Below, in pieces: positions 43,486 through 52,220 of a DNA stretch of 64,000 nucleotides. The position numbers and the translations under genes are program-made. The notes under the pieces were generated by a model. It searched no databases, was not told the DNA's origin, and was given only the letters and a program-made list of their open reading frames with translations. The DNA comes from Alphaproteobacteria bacterium (GTDB lineage: Bacteria > Pseudomonadota > Alphaproteobacteria > Micropepsales > Micropepsaceae): the NCBI GenBank assembly GCA_025350465.1, contig JANXXU010000011.1, forward strand, positions 26,888 to 90,887. Reading direction: 5' to 3'. Position 1 is the first letter of the stretch. Every line of letters starts with the position of its first letter.

Positions 43486-43553
43486 CGTCTGGCCCTCGTC
43501 GTTGCCGAGGCCTATTCTGCCGCCAAATCGCAGCCGCTGCGAGGAGTTCGATA

Positions 43554-43964
43554 ATGGCAAATCTGCGCAATCTGACGGCGCCATCGTTGGACGACATGGA
43601 ACGCTTGGCACGTGAAGAGTTCGATCGCCTGCCGCGCCAGTTTCGCGAAACCTGTGGCGATATCGTCTTTCGCGTCGAGGATTTCGCCGATGAGGATGTC
43701 CTGGACGAGATGGATGTCGGTTCGGAGTTCGAGCTGACGGGTCTCTTTGTCGGCCAGGAACTCGGCGCCCAAGAGGGCGGCACGTTGCCGCGCGAGCCGT
43801 CGATGATCTTTCTCTATCGCGTCCCCATTCTGGCGGAGTGGGCCGAGACGGGCGTGGAACTCGGCGAGATCGTGGGCCATGTCATCGTGCATGAAATCGG
43901 TCATCATTTCGGCCTATCCGACGACGACATGGAACGGATCGAGGACGAATCCGCCGAGCACTAG
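43554..43964 (+). CDS. Zincin-like metallopeptidase family protein
   Basis: A 136-aa protein of the MtxX/Zincin_1 type (PF06262). Near the C-terminus is HEIGHHFG with a following aspartate, the full HExxHxxGxxD zinc site of minimal gluzincin/metzincin folds. [14 protein letters not shown] precedes it. The SD GAGGAG is at 43541-43546. Substrate unknown. Divergent from the pterin dehydratase by 68 nt, and converging on thpR with stop codons sharing the palindrome CTAG. Confidence 0.88.
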   Translation: MANLRNLTAPSLDDMERLAREEFDRLPRQFRETCGDIVFRVEDFADEDVLDEMDVGSEFELTGLFVGQELGAQEGGTLPREPSMIFLYRVPILAEWAETGVELGEIVGHVIVHEIGHHFGLSDDDMERIEDESAEH

Positions 43965-44497
43965 CCGCCAAGCGGATAGACGCTCTCCACCCGATAGCGG
44001 CTTCCCTTCGCCGTTTGCCGGCTCGAGAACAGCGTGAACGCCCTGACCTCGAACGGTTCGCTCTGAAAGAGCGCATGCGCCGCCAGGAAGGTTTGGATCT
44101 CGCTGATCGGCACATCCTGGAGCCGCGCGAGCGTCAGGTGGGGCGAATATTTCCGCGTCTCCGCAGGCAGTCCCATGCGTTGCAACGAGCTTTCGATTTT
44201 CCCCGCCAGATGCTGCAGCGCCTGTCCATCGGAAACGTCGGCCCAAAGCGATCGCGCCTCTTTGCGGCCGAATTCGCCGACGCCCTTGAGGGCCAACGAG
44301 AATGATGGTGCGCGTATTTCAGCGAGTACATCGTCGATGTCGCGTGCGATCGCATGGTCGACCTCGCCGATGAAGCGCAGCGTCAGATGCATGTTCTCAA
44401 GCGGCACCCACCTAGCCCCCGGCACGCCCCCCTGTAAGAGGCTAAGCCGCAGGCGGACACTCTCGGGAATCTCGATGGCGGTGAAGAGGCGGATCAT
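43961..44497 (-). CDS. thpR: RNA 2',3'-cyclic phosphodiesterase
   Basis: A 178-aa 2H phosphoesterase. Both HxTx motifs are present, HLTLRFIGEV near residue 37 and HLTLARL near 121, forming the twin-histidine site that opens 2',3'-cyclic phosphates on RNA ends. The ATG at 44497 is chosen because it starts at MIRLFTAIEIP, the usual family N-terminus. It starts 5 nt after the aldo-keto reductase stop, same strand. Confidence 0.92.
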   Translation of the reverse strand: MIRLFTAIEIPESVRLRLSLLQGGVPGARWVPLENMHLTLRFIGEVDHAIARDIDDVLAEIRAPSFSLALKGVGEFGRKEARSLWADVSDGQALQHLAGKIESSLQRMGLPAETRKYSPHLTLARLQDVPISEIQTFLAAHALFQSEPFEVRAFTLFSSRQTAKGSRYRVESVYPLGG

Positions 44498-44502
44498 TCC
44501 GC

Positions 44503-45549
44503 TTAAGGCGCAGGATTCGGCTGTGCGTGATGGGCAGAATCGATCGCTTTCTCGAGCTCTTGGGTCCACGCGAGCTTGGTGCTGTCGATGTCCGTCTTGA
44601 GTTGCTCCATCGTCGTCGCGCCCAGAATCGTTGCGGTCACGAACGGGCGCTGCGTTACGAACTGCAGCGCCATCTGCGCCGGGTCGAGCCCAAATTGTTT
44701 CGCGATCGCCAAGTAGCGCTCGATCGCCGAATCCGATTGCGGTGATTCGTAGCGTTGCAAACGATTGAACAGGGTCTTGCGCGCGCCGGCGGGGAGTGCG
44801 CCCCGTTGGTATTTGCCCGTCAGATACCCTTGGGCGAGCGGCGAATAAGCGAGCAATCCGACCTTTTCGCGCATCGCGATCTCGGCGAGGCCGATTTCGA
44901 AGGTGCGATTGATCAGGCTATAGGCGTTTTGAATCGACTGAATGCGCGGTGCGCGATTGATCGTCGCCTCATGCAGGAACGACATTGTCCCCCATGCGGT
45001 CTCGTTCGAGAGTCCGATCCAGCGAATCTTTCCGGCCTTCACGTGATCGTTGAGCGCACCCAATATGTCTGCAATTGGTACGCTGGTTGCTTCAGCGTGA
45101 CGATACGCCAGCCCGCCGGAACCGAACATGGCGACCGGACGGTCCGGCCAGTGCAGCTGGTAGAGGTCGATGTAATCCGTCTGCAGGCGTTTCAGGCTCG
45201 ACTCGACTGCCTCGGCGATCTGCTTCGGTGTTTGTTCGCTCGGCGATTTGTCGGCGCGCAGCCATGTCATCGGCGAGCGGCCCGCGACTTTCGTCGCCAG
45301 GATCACTTTGTCGCGCGTGCCACGGGCCTTGAACCAGGTTCCGATGATGCGCTCGGTTGAGCCCTGCGTCTCGGCCTTCGGCGGCACCGAGTACATCTCC
45401 GATGTGTCGAAGAAATTGATCCCATGCGCCAGCGCATGGTCCATTTGTGCGTGGCCGTCTGCTTCGTTGTTCTGTTGGCCCCATGTCATCGTGCCCAAGC
45501 ACAGGCTCGACACTCTCACGCCCGTGCGGCCGAGTTCGCGATATTCCAT
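44503..45549 (-). CDS. NADP(H)-dependent aldo-keto reductase (Tas-like)
   Basis: A 348-aa (alpha/beta)8-barrel oxidoreductase. It starts with MEYRELGRTGVRVSSLCLGT, has the catalytic tyrosine in FDTSEMYSVPP, a lysine in VILATKVAG, and the active-site histidine in YQLHWPD. The order and length fit the Tas/YajO branch. It reduces aldehydes or ketones with NADPH; the natural substrate is unknown. Upstream of thpR in a likely two-gene unit. Confidence 0.92.
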   Translation of the reverse strand: MEYRELGRTGVRVSSLCLGTMTWGQQNNEADGHAQMDHALAHGINFFDTSEMYSVPPKAETQGSTERIIGTWFKARGTRDKVILATKVAGRSPMTWLRADKSPSEQTPKQIAEAVESSLKRLQTDYIDLYQLHWPDRPVAMFGSGGLAYRHAEATSVPIADILGALNDHVKAGKIRWIGLSNETAWGTMSFLHEATINRAPRIQSIQNAYSLINRTFEIGLAEIAMREKVGLLAYSPLAQGYLTGKYQRGALPAGARKTLFNRLQRYESPQSDSAIERYLAIAKQFGLDPAQMALQFVTQRPFVTATILGATTMEQLKTDIDSTKLAWTQELEKAIDSAHHAQPNPAP

Positions 45550-45567
45550 GAACTGCTCCAGGTTTGG

Positions 45568-46284
45568 TTAGTTCATCGCGGGCGCTAAGGGTTTGGCCTT
45601 TGCCTGCGCGATGAGTTTTTCGACATAGGGCAACATGCGTGCGACGATGATTTGTGTCCCCGCTTCATTGGGGTGAATGCCGTCAGCTTGGTTGAGCTTC
45701 AAAATGGCCGCCACCCCGTCGAGGAAGAACGGATAAAGCAGCACGCCGTCTCTTTTGGCGACTGTAGGATAAATCCGATCGAAGGCCGCAACATAGTCGG
45801 GGCCCAGGTTGCGCGGTGCCTTCATCCCGGCCAGCATTACGGCCAGCCCCTTGCCCTTTAGTTTCGCCAAAATCGCTTCAAGATTGACCTGCGTTTGGGC
45901 GACTTCCAATCCGCGCAGGGCGTCGTTAGAGCCAAATTCGACGATCGCCGCGTCGAAGGGCTCGTTCAGCACCCAGTCGAGCCGTGCGAGGCCGTCCGCC
46001 GAGGTGTCCCCTGAAACCCCCGCGTTAACGACCACGACGTCGAGGCCGGCCTTTTGCAATCTGGTCTGGAGGACGGCGGTGAAATCCGTTCCTGGCGGCA
46101 GATTGTACCCTTGAGTTAAGCTCGTCCCCAGCGCGAGTAATCGAATTGGCTTGGCGATAGCCGCAACAGGCCCGAATGTCGTAAGAAGAACCCACAGAAT
46201 CAGCCAGAACGCTTTGACTTGAAAGCCTCCCTTCTCATATCCCCGTTTTAGGCCTGCCCACCGAAATCTTGGTTTGTGTCGCAT
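45568..46284 (-). CDS. Arylesterase/TesA-like SGNH hydrolase
   Basis: A secreted SGNH esterase, up to 238 aa. Block I is LALGTSLTQGY with the nucleophile serine; the usual aspartate of GDSL is threonine here. Block III is GSNDALRG and block V DGIHPNEAG with the catalytic His/Asp. A signal peptide (KAFWLILWVLLTTFGPVAAIA) precedes the mature part. The only in-frame ATG, at 46284, adds about 21 basic residues before it and overlaps the divergent ABC start. A TesA-like esterase divergent from a YbbA/YbbP pair matches the E. coli tesA/ybbA/ybbP arrangement. Confidence 0.85.
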   Translation of the reverse strand: MRHKPRFRWAGLKRGYEKGGFQVKAFWLILWVLLTTFGPVAAIAKPIRLLALGTSLTQGYNLPPGTDFTAVLQTRLQKAGLDVVVVNAGVSGDTSADGLARLDWVLNEPFDAAIVEFGSNDALRGLEVAQTQVNLEAILAKLKGKGLAVMLAGMKAPRNLGPDYVAAFDRIYPTVAKRDGVLLYPFFLDGVAAILKLNQADGIHPNEAGTQIIVARMLPYVEKLIAQAKAKPLAPAMN

Positions 46285-47596
46285 GCAGCGCCCGTTCAAC
46301 TCAGAACCATTGCTCCGGCTCGAGGCCGTTCGGCTCACACTTATGAGTCAAGCGGGCCCCGTCAATATCTTGAACGGCATCGATCTCAAGATCGCCAAGG
46401 GTGAAGCGATCGGCCTCGTGGGTCCGTCTGGCTCCGGCAAGTCGACGATGCTGATGGTGATGGCGGGGCTCGAGCGTCCGACATCGGGCAAGGTGACGGT
46501 TGCCGGCCAAGAGCTTTCGAAATTCGACGAGGACGCCGCCGCTCGCTTTCGGCGCGGCAATGTCGGCATCGTCTTCCAATCGTTTCATCTGATCCCGACA
46601 ATGACGGCGCTCGAAAACGTTGCCGTGCCCCTTGAATTGGCGATGGTAGCGAATGCATTCGACCGCGCCTTGGAAGAATTGAAGGCGGTCGGCCTCACGC
46701 ATCGCGTCGATCATTATCCGAGCCAACTTTCCGGCGGCGAGCAACAACGTGTCGCGCTGGCGCGCGCGATTGCGCCCCGTCCCGGAATTCTCTTCGCCGA
46801 CGAACCGACAGGAAATCTGGACGGTCGTACCGGTGGCGAGATCATGGATTTGATGTTCGCGCTACAACGCGAGCGCGGCGCCACGCTTGTTCTCGTCACC
46901 CACGATGAGGATTTGGTCAAACGCTGCGATCGCATCGTGCGTTTGCGTGACGGCCGCATCGACGGCATCGAAACGGTCGAATATTCCGCCGCGCCGATCT
47001 TCATGCCCCCAGCGCCTCACCCCGTGGTCACGGCCGAACCGCCGGTGCCGCGGGTCGAAGCGTTGCCGCCTGTCGCTGGACCATCCGAGCCGGCTCAAAT
47101 TGTAGCCGCGCCAGTCGAGTCACCTGCAATATTTCCGGAAGCCCAGCCCGTCGCCCCACCGGTAATGCAGCCCGCGGAAGAACCCACGGCCTCGCAAGAG
47201 CCGGAGCATGTGGCGATCGTGCCGGCGCCCGAAATTCTGCCTGAACTCGAATTCTCTGCGGTCGAAGCGGTCGCGGTGACGGAAGCGGTGTCTGTCGAGC
47301 CTCAGATCCACGAAGTCGAAGGTCGTGAGCCTCTGGCGGATGCAGCCTCGATTGAAGAGCCTGCCCCGACGGCGATCGCTGAGGCTACGCCGATGGAACC
47401 GGTCGAAGCCGAGGAAGTTTTGGTGACGGAAGCGATGCCTCACGAGCCGCAGATCCACGAAGCCGAAGTTCGTGAGCCCTCGCCGGATGCAACATCGATC
47501 GCCGAGGCCGCTCCAGCGCAACCGGTGGCGACAGGTCCCGAGTCCGAAGCGCTCGCTGAGCCCGAGTTCCGCCGCGTGGCTGCGGGCGGCGAATGA
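46283..47596 (+). CDS. YbbA-like ABC ATPase with long Pro/Glu-rich C-terminal extension
   Basis: A 437-aa protein. The first ~230 residues are a complete MacB/LolD-type ATPase: Walker A GPSGSGKST at 47-55, signature LSGGEQQR near 149, Walker B ILFADEPTGNLDG near 170, then VLVTHDEDLVKRC. The last ~200 residues are an acidic Pro/Ala/Glu-rich tail holding a repeated ~33-residue block (see the repeat entry); YbbA proteins normally end right after the ATPase. The stop overlaps the permease start (ATGA). It energises the downstream FtsX-like subunit. Confidence 0.88.
   Translation: MQRPFNSEPLLRLEAVRLTLMSQAGPVNILNGIDLKIAKGEAIGLVGPSGSGKSTMLMVMAGLERPTSGKVTVAGQELSKFDEDAAARFRRGNVGIVFQSFHLIPTMTALENVAVPLELAMVANAFDRALEELKAVGLTHRVDHYPSQLSGGEQQRVALARAIAPRPGILFADEPTGNLDGRTGGEIMDLMFALQRERGATLVLVTHDEDLVKRCDRIVRLRDGRIDGIETVEYSAAPIFMPPAPHPVVTAEPPVPRVEALPPVAGPSEPAQIVAAPVESPAIFPEAQPVAPPVMQPAEEPTASQEPEHVAIVPAPEILPELEFSAVEAVAVTEAVSVEPQIHEVEGREPLADAASIEEPAPTAIAEATPMEPVEAEEVLVTEAMPHEPQIHEAEVREPSPDATSIAEAAPAQPVATGPESEALAEPEFRRVAAGGE
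47276..47521 (+). repeat. Imperfect in-frame repeat in the YbbA extension (147-nt period)
   Basis: Two copies of about 99 nt begin at 47276 and 47423. Both start VTEA and read EPQIHE, then REP, then DA.SI, differing by scattered substitutions only. The spacing is 49 codons, with a different Pro/Glu segment between. They look like an old internal duplication. Confidence 0.75.
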
Positions 47597-50133
47597 TCGA
47601 AACGACTCGCGTTGCCTTTCGCTTGGCGCGGCGCGAGCTGCGCCGCGGCCTTTCAGGTTTTCGCATTTTTCTCGCCTGTTTGGTTCTCGGCGTGGCTTCG
47701 ATCGCCGGTGTGGGTTCGCTCAGCGAAGCGCTGTTGAGCGGCCTCTCGCTGCAGGGTCGCGAGCTGCTGGGCGGCGATGTCGAGCTGCGCCTGACGCAAC
47801 GCGAAGCGACCGAACAAGAGCGTGCGTGGCTCGACGCGCATGGACGCGTCTCTATGACCGCCGAACTGCGCGCAATGGCCACCGTCCAGAATAAGGACGC
47901 CCACGCGCTCATCGAGCTGAAAGCCGTCGATGCGCCGCGCTACCCGCTTTACGGCGCCGCCGACGTTTCGCCCCGCCAGCCGCTCTATGAGGCCTTCGCC
48001 AATCGCCAGGGTTTCTTCGGCGCGGCAGTCGATCAAAGCCTGTTCGCGCGCCTCGGCGTTTCGGAAGGCTCGATCATCAAGATCGGCAATGCCCTTTTTG
48101 AGCTGCGCGCCACGCTAAAGAATGAGCCGGACCGAGTCGCCGGTGGATTCACGCTTGGTCCGCGCGTGATGATTTCAGAATTCGCCTTGCGCGCGACGGG
48201 ATTGGTTCAGCCGGGCAGCCTGATCAACTTCAACTATCGCGTGGCATTGCCGCCGGGCAAGGACAGCCGCAAAGATGTCGTCGCCTGGCTGAAGACCGTC
48301 GACGCCGCGTTCCCGGAAGCCGGCTGGCAAGCGCGCGATCGCTGGAACGCGGCGCCCGGCGTGCGCCGCTTCATCGAGCAGGTCGCCGCCTTTTTGATAT
48401 TGATCGGCTTGACCGCGCTCGTGGTCGGTGGCGTGGGTATCGCCAATGCCGTGCGTACTTATCTCGATCGCCGTCGCGATGACATTGCAACGCTGAAGTG
48501 TTTGGGCGCGAGCGGCGGCTTCATCTTTATCATGTTCCTCACCGAGATCATGGCGTTGGCGTTGGTCGGCGTCGGTATTGGATTGGCGCTGGGTGTCGCC
48601 TTGCCGTTCTTCGTCGGTTGGATCGTGGGCGATCAAATCCCGTTCGACGCCGATTTCGATTTCTATTGGCGTCCGATCGTCTCGGCGGCGGCCTTCGGCT
48701 TGCTGACGACAGTTGCATTCGCAATTTGGCCTCTCTCTCGCGCGCGTGAAATTTCGCCGGCCGGCATGTTCCGTATGCTGGTCGCGCCGCAACAAAGTTG
48801 GCCTCGGTTGCCCTACATTTTACTGACGCTACTTGCGTTCGGGTTGTTGATCGGTCTTGGCCTTTGGCTGACGCCGAATTTGCGCCTCGCGGGCGGCTTC
48901 GCGTTGGGCGTCGGCTTGACGTTCGCTTTGCTGAATGTGACGGCGGCGGTGCTGATGCGCGTCGCCAAACGCATGCCGCGTCCGCGCAACACCATGGCGC
49001 GCTTGGCGCTCGCCAACATTCATCGCCCCGGCGCGCCGACGCCGGCGGTGATCCTGTCGCTGGGCCTGGGCCTGACGCTGCTCGCCGCCATTGCCCTGAT
49101 CGACAACAATCTGCGACATCGTATGGCCGACGAAATCCCGAAGGAGTCGCCGAGCTTCTTCTTTGTCGACATCCAGAGCGTCCAGGTCGACCCGTTCGAG
49201 AAATTGCTCAAGGCAATTCGCGGCGTTTCCGACATCGAACTCGTGCCGATGCTCCGCGGCCGCATCGTCAAGCTCAACGCGACGCCGGCCGACAAAGCGC
49301 GCGTCGCCCGCGACGTGCGCTGGGCCCTATCGGGAGATCGTGGCATCACCTATGGCAACCCGCCGGGCGCGCGCGATACGGTCGTCAAAGGCGATTGGTG
49401 GCCTGTCGACTACAAAGGTCCGCCGCTTATTTCGTTCTCTCAAACGCTTGCCGACGGCATGGGCCTCAAGATCGGCGACACGATGACCGTAAACATTCTC
49501 GGTCGCGAGTTCACCTTGAAGATCGCCAATCTGAGACGCGTGGATTTCTCGAATGCGCGCATGAATTTCATCATGGTCGTGTCGCCGGGAGTGCTTGAGG
49601 GCGCACCGCACGCATATCTCGCGACGGCGCGCGCGACGCCCGATCAGGACGACGCAGTCGAAAAGGCTGTCGTCGCCAAGTTTCCGAACATTTCGGTCAT
49701 TCGCGTGCGCGAGGTGCTGGCCACCGCGAACATGGTGCTTGATCAGATCGCCGTCGGCGTGCGTTCGGCAAGCCTGGTCACCTTGATCACCGGGCTCTTG
49801 GTGTTGGCCGGCGCGCTCGCCGCCGGCCACCGCTTCCGGCTCTATGACGCGGTTGTGATGAAGGTCTTGGGCGCAACGCGCCGGCAAGTTCTCACGACAT
49901 ATCTGCTTGAATTTGCGGTGCTGGGCGCGGGGGCAGGTTTGATCGCGGCCATTGCCGGCTCGCTCGCGGCCTGGGCCGTTGCGATCTATGTCATGGAAAT
50001 CAAATTCGTGCTGGACCTTGCCACACTGCTCTTGATCGTCGTGGGCGGCGCCTTTGCGGCGATGCTGCTGGGCATCGGTTCGACCTGGGGAGCCCTGCGC
50101 GCGCCTGCCGCCAGCACGCTCAGAACGGTATGA
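47593..50133 (+). CDS. FtsX-like ABC transporter permease (YbbP-type)
   Basis: An 846-aa integral membrane protein. One N-terminal helix (residues ~20-40) is followed by a large periplasmic MacB-like domain, three helices around 255-385, three to four more around 395-490, a second periplasmic domain (~500-700), and a closing FtsX bundle (~715-845) with VMKVLGATRRQVLTTYLLEF. This double-FtsX layout is that of YbbP. Together with the ATPase it would act on envelope lipids or lipoproteins, not on bulk transport (family inference). Confidence 0.92.
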   Translation: MIETTRVAFRLARRELRRGLSGFRIFLACLVLGVASIAGVGSLSEALLSGLSLQGRELLGGDVELRLTQREATEQERAWLDAHGRVSMTAELRAMATVQNKDAHALIELKAVDAPRYPLYGAADVSPRQPLYEAFANRQGFFGAAVDQSLFARLGVSEGSIIKIGNALFELRATLKNEPDRVAGGFTLGPRVMISEFALRATGLVQPGSLINFNYRVALPPGKDSRKDVVAWLKTVDAAFPEAGWQARDRWNAAPGVRRFIEQVAAFLILIGLTALVVGGVGIANAVRTYLDRRRDDIATLKCLGASGGFIFIMFLTEIMALALVGVGIGLALGVALPFFVGWIVGDQIPFDADFDFYWRPIVSAAAFGLLTTVAFAIWPLSRAREISPAGMFRMLVAPQQSWPRLPYILLTLLAFGLLIGLGLWLTPNLRLAGGFALGVGLTFALLNVTAAVLMRVAKRMPRPRNTMARLALANIHRPGAPTPAVILSLGLGLTLLAAIALIDNNLRHRMADEIPKESPSFFFVDIQSVQVDPFEKLLKAIRGVSDIELVPMLRGRIVKLNATPADKARVARDVRWALSGDRGITYGNPPGARDTVVKGDWWPVDYKGPPLISFSQTLADGMGLKIGDTMTVNILGREFTLKIANLRRVDFSNARMNFIMVVSPGVLEGAPHAYLATARATPDQDDAVEKAVVAKFPNISVIRVREVLATANMVLDQIAVGVRSASLVTLITGLLVLAGALAAGHRFRLYDAVVMKVLGATRRQVLTTYLLEFAVLGAGAGLIAAIAGSLAAWAVAIYVMEIKFVLDLATLLLIVVGGAFAAMLLGIGSTWGALRAPAASTLRTV

Positions 50134-50272
50134 GTCGGTCCGTGGCCGGAAGGGGATTTTCGGCCGTAAACCAAGGACGGCCCCGGGCTGCGTGCTTGAA
50201 TTTAACCTCTTAAGCGCCGATATTTGACCCGAGATGCGTCTCACCGGCGCGGAAACAAAAGGGTTCGACCAT

Positions 50273-50989
50273 ATGGCTGACTATGACAACCAGGTCCTGC
50301 GCGGCCACGGCGTAAGCGCGGACCAGGCGATCGATCAGGGCCTGCGCTCCTACATGATCAGCGTCTACAACTACATGATGATCGGCCTCGGGGTGACCGG
50401 GCTGGCGGCCTACTTCGTTGCGCACACGCCCGCGCTCTACGGCGCGATTTTTGGAACGCCGCTTATTTACGTCGCAATTTTCGCACCGCTTGCTTTGGTC
50501 TTCGGCCTGTCGTTTGGCATCAATCGGATCAGCGCCGCGACGGCGCAGATGCTCTTCTGGCTTTACTCCGGGCTTGTCGGCGTATCGCTGGCGACCATCT
50601 TTCTCGTCTACCCCATCGGCGATATCACCAGCGTCTTCTTCATCACGGCCGCCTCGTTCGGCGCGTTGAGCCTTTACGGTTATACGACGAAGACGAATTT
50701 GAGCGCGTTCGGTTCGTTCCTGTTCATCGGACTTGTCGGCGTCTTTCTTGCGATGGTCGTGAACATCTTCATGCAGTCGCCCGCACTGCAATTCGCCATC
50801 AGCATCGTGGGCGTCCTCGTCTTTGCCGGATTGACGGCATGGGACACGCAGCGAATCAAGGGGATGTATTACGGCGGCGACGACCGCGAAACGACAGGCA
50901 AGAAGGCCGTCATGGGCGCTCTTGCGCTCTATCTCGACTTCTTGAACATGTTCTTGTTCCTGCTGCGCCTCATGGGCAATCGGAACTAA
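50273..50989 (+). CDS. BAX inhibitor-1 (YccA/TMBIM) family protein
   Basis: A 238-aa protein with seven hydrophobic helices. The family signature appears in FLFIGLVGVFLAMVVNIF, and in GVLVFAGLTAWDTQRIKGMY with the conserved aspartate of the last helices. The N-terminus is short and cytoplasmic (DQGLRSYMISVYNYM). Bacterial members are pH-gated calcium leak channels (BsYetJ) or partners of FtsH (YccA). The start is the ATG at 50273. A strong terminator follows. Confidence 0.92.
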   Translation: MADYDNQVLRGHGVSADQAIDQGLRSYMISVYNYMMIGLGVTGLAAYFVAHTPALYGAIFGTPLIYVAIFAPLALVFGLSFGINRISAATAQMLFWLYSGLVGVSLATIFLVYPIGDITSVFFITAASFGALSLYGYTTKTNLSAFGSFLFIGLVGVFLAMVVNIFMQSPALQFAISIVGVLVFAGLTAWDTQRIKGMYYGGDDRETTGKKAVMGALALYLDFLNMFLFLLRLMGNRN

Positions 50990-51018
50990 GGACGAAGCCA
51001 AGCATTTGTTGGATCGAG

Positions 51019-51049
51019 CCCTCGAAGCGGCAGCGCTTCGGGGGTTTTT
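51019..51049 (+). terminator. Intrinsic terminator after the BAX-inhibitor-1 gene
   Basis: CCCTCGAAGC at 51019-51028 pairs with GCTTCGGGGG at 51035-51044 (one G-U), followed directly by TTTTT at 51045-51049. It ends exactly where the convergent DUF2794 stop begins. Confidence 0.87.
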
Positions 51050-51448
51050 CTATTCGACGAGCTGCGGCTTGCGCGTTTCGAAAACGCGCAGCACCTGGGC
51101 GAGATCGTGGCCGCGCTTGAGAATTTGCCCGGTCGCCGCGATCACCGCGTAGAGACCTTGGCGTTGACGCAGCTTGGGTCGCTTCTCGATACGAAAGAGC
51201 GGTACCTCGGCGGTTCGGCGAAAGATTGCAAACGTCGCGGCCTCGCAGCCCATGCCGATCGCATAGTCGCGCCACTCCCCCTCGGAAACTTTGCGGCCAT
51301 AAACGCCGAGAATCGCCGACAGCTCGCGCCGGTCGAACATGACCTGCTCGCTCCGGGGCTGGGCCGGTGGGGAGTGGGTATTGCCCTCATTTGAGTTCCG
51401 TGGGGCAGGGCGGCCGCCACGGAACAGGAATATGGTTTCGTCAGCCAT
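51050..51448 (-). CDS. DUF2794 family protein
   Basis: A 132-aa protein. The conserved domain covers residues ~37-132: FDRRELSAILGVYGRKVSEG, EWRDYAIGMGCEAATFAIFR, and RIEKRPKLRQRQGLYAVIAA. DUF2794 is essentially confined to alphaproteobacteria and has no known function. An internal ATG (51340) at the domain start is possible, but the leading 36 residues are unstructured and typical for the family. Convergent with the BAX-inhibitor-1 gene. Confidence 0.87.
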   Translation of the reverse strand: MADETIFLFRGGRPAPRNSNEGNTHSPPAQPRSEQVMFDRRELSAILGVYGRKVSEGEWRDYAIGMGCEAATFAIFRRTAEVPLFRIEKRPKLRQRQGLYAVIAATGQILKRGHDLAQVLRVFETRKPQLVE

Positions 51449-51497
51449 CGCGTTGGCAAAAGCTTCCCCCCGATCAGGCCGTTTGGCAAGGGGGCGT

Positions 51498-52160
51498 CTA
51501 ACGTTTGACGCACATGTAGATGCCGTCGGCGAGCGGCAGAAGGCCCGCGTCGACCCGGCTGTCGGCGTGAATCTTAGCGTTGAGTGCGCGCAAGGCGGCG
51601 GTGTCGGCGTCGTTTACCTTTGCGTCTGCGACCTTCCCCGACCACAGAACGTTGTCGATCATCAGCACGCCGCCTTTACGCAACAGCGTCAGTACACGTT
51701 CGTAGTAGGCGTCGTATCCGGTCTTGTCCGCGTCGACGAACGCGAGATCGTATTTGCCCGCGCGTCCCTCTGAAACAAATTGATCCAGCGTCTTGAGCGC
51801 CGGCGCGACGTGCGCCGTAATTTTCGAGGCAAAACCCGCCGCTGCCCAATAGCCGCGCGCTTTCCCGATGAACTCTTCGTTGATGTCGAGGCAATCGCTA
51901 TGACCGTCGCTCGGCAGTGCCAGGGTTACCGCGAGAGCGCTGTAGCCCGTGAAGCTGCCGATTTCGAGATAGCGTTTTGCGCCGATCGCCTTGGCGATAA
52001 GGCCCATGAACGCGCCTTGCTCCGGTGCGATCTGCATGCCCGAGATGCGCCCCATCTCGGCCGTTTCCTCGCGGCAGCGCTTGAGCACGGCGTGTTCGCG
52101 CACGCCCTTCGCCAACAGATAGTCGAAAACGGCATCGGTATAGTCGAGCGTCTTTGGCAT
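51498..52160 (-). CDS. Class I SAM-dependent O-methyltransferase (Methyltransf_3)
   Basis: A 220-aa soluble methyltransferase of the catechol/caffeoyl-CoA type. Motif I is YLEIGSFTGYSALAV, and FVDADKTGYDAYYE with DNVLWSGKVAD contains the metal-binding Asp/Asn residues of divalent-cation-dependent enzymes. The start at 52160 gives the standard family length; the frame continues upstream without support. Methyl acceptor unknown. The downstream side faces the DUF2794 gene after 49 nt. Confidence 0.92.
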   Translation of the reverse strand: MPKTLDYTDAVFDYLLAKGVREHAVLKRCREETAEMGRISGMQIAPEQGAFMGLIAKAIGAKRYLEIGSFTGYSALAVTLALPSDGHSDCLDINEEFIGKARGYWAAAGFASKITAHVAPALKTLDQFVSEGRAGKYDLAFVDADKTGYDAYYERVLTLLRKGGVLMIDNVLWSGKVADAKVNDADTAALRALNAKIHADSRVDAGLLPLADGIYMCVKR

Positions 52161-52220
52161 GAGGTGTCCTTGGGCGAGTGTGGGATTGACTTCGGCAGGC
52201 CGGCTGATCACGTAGAAAAC

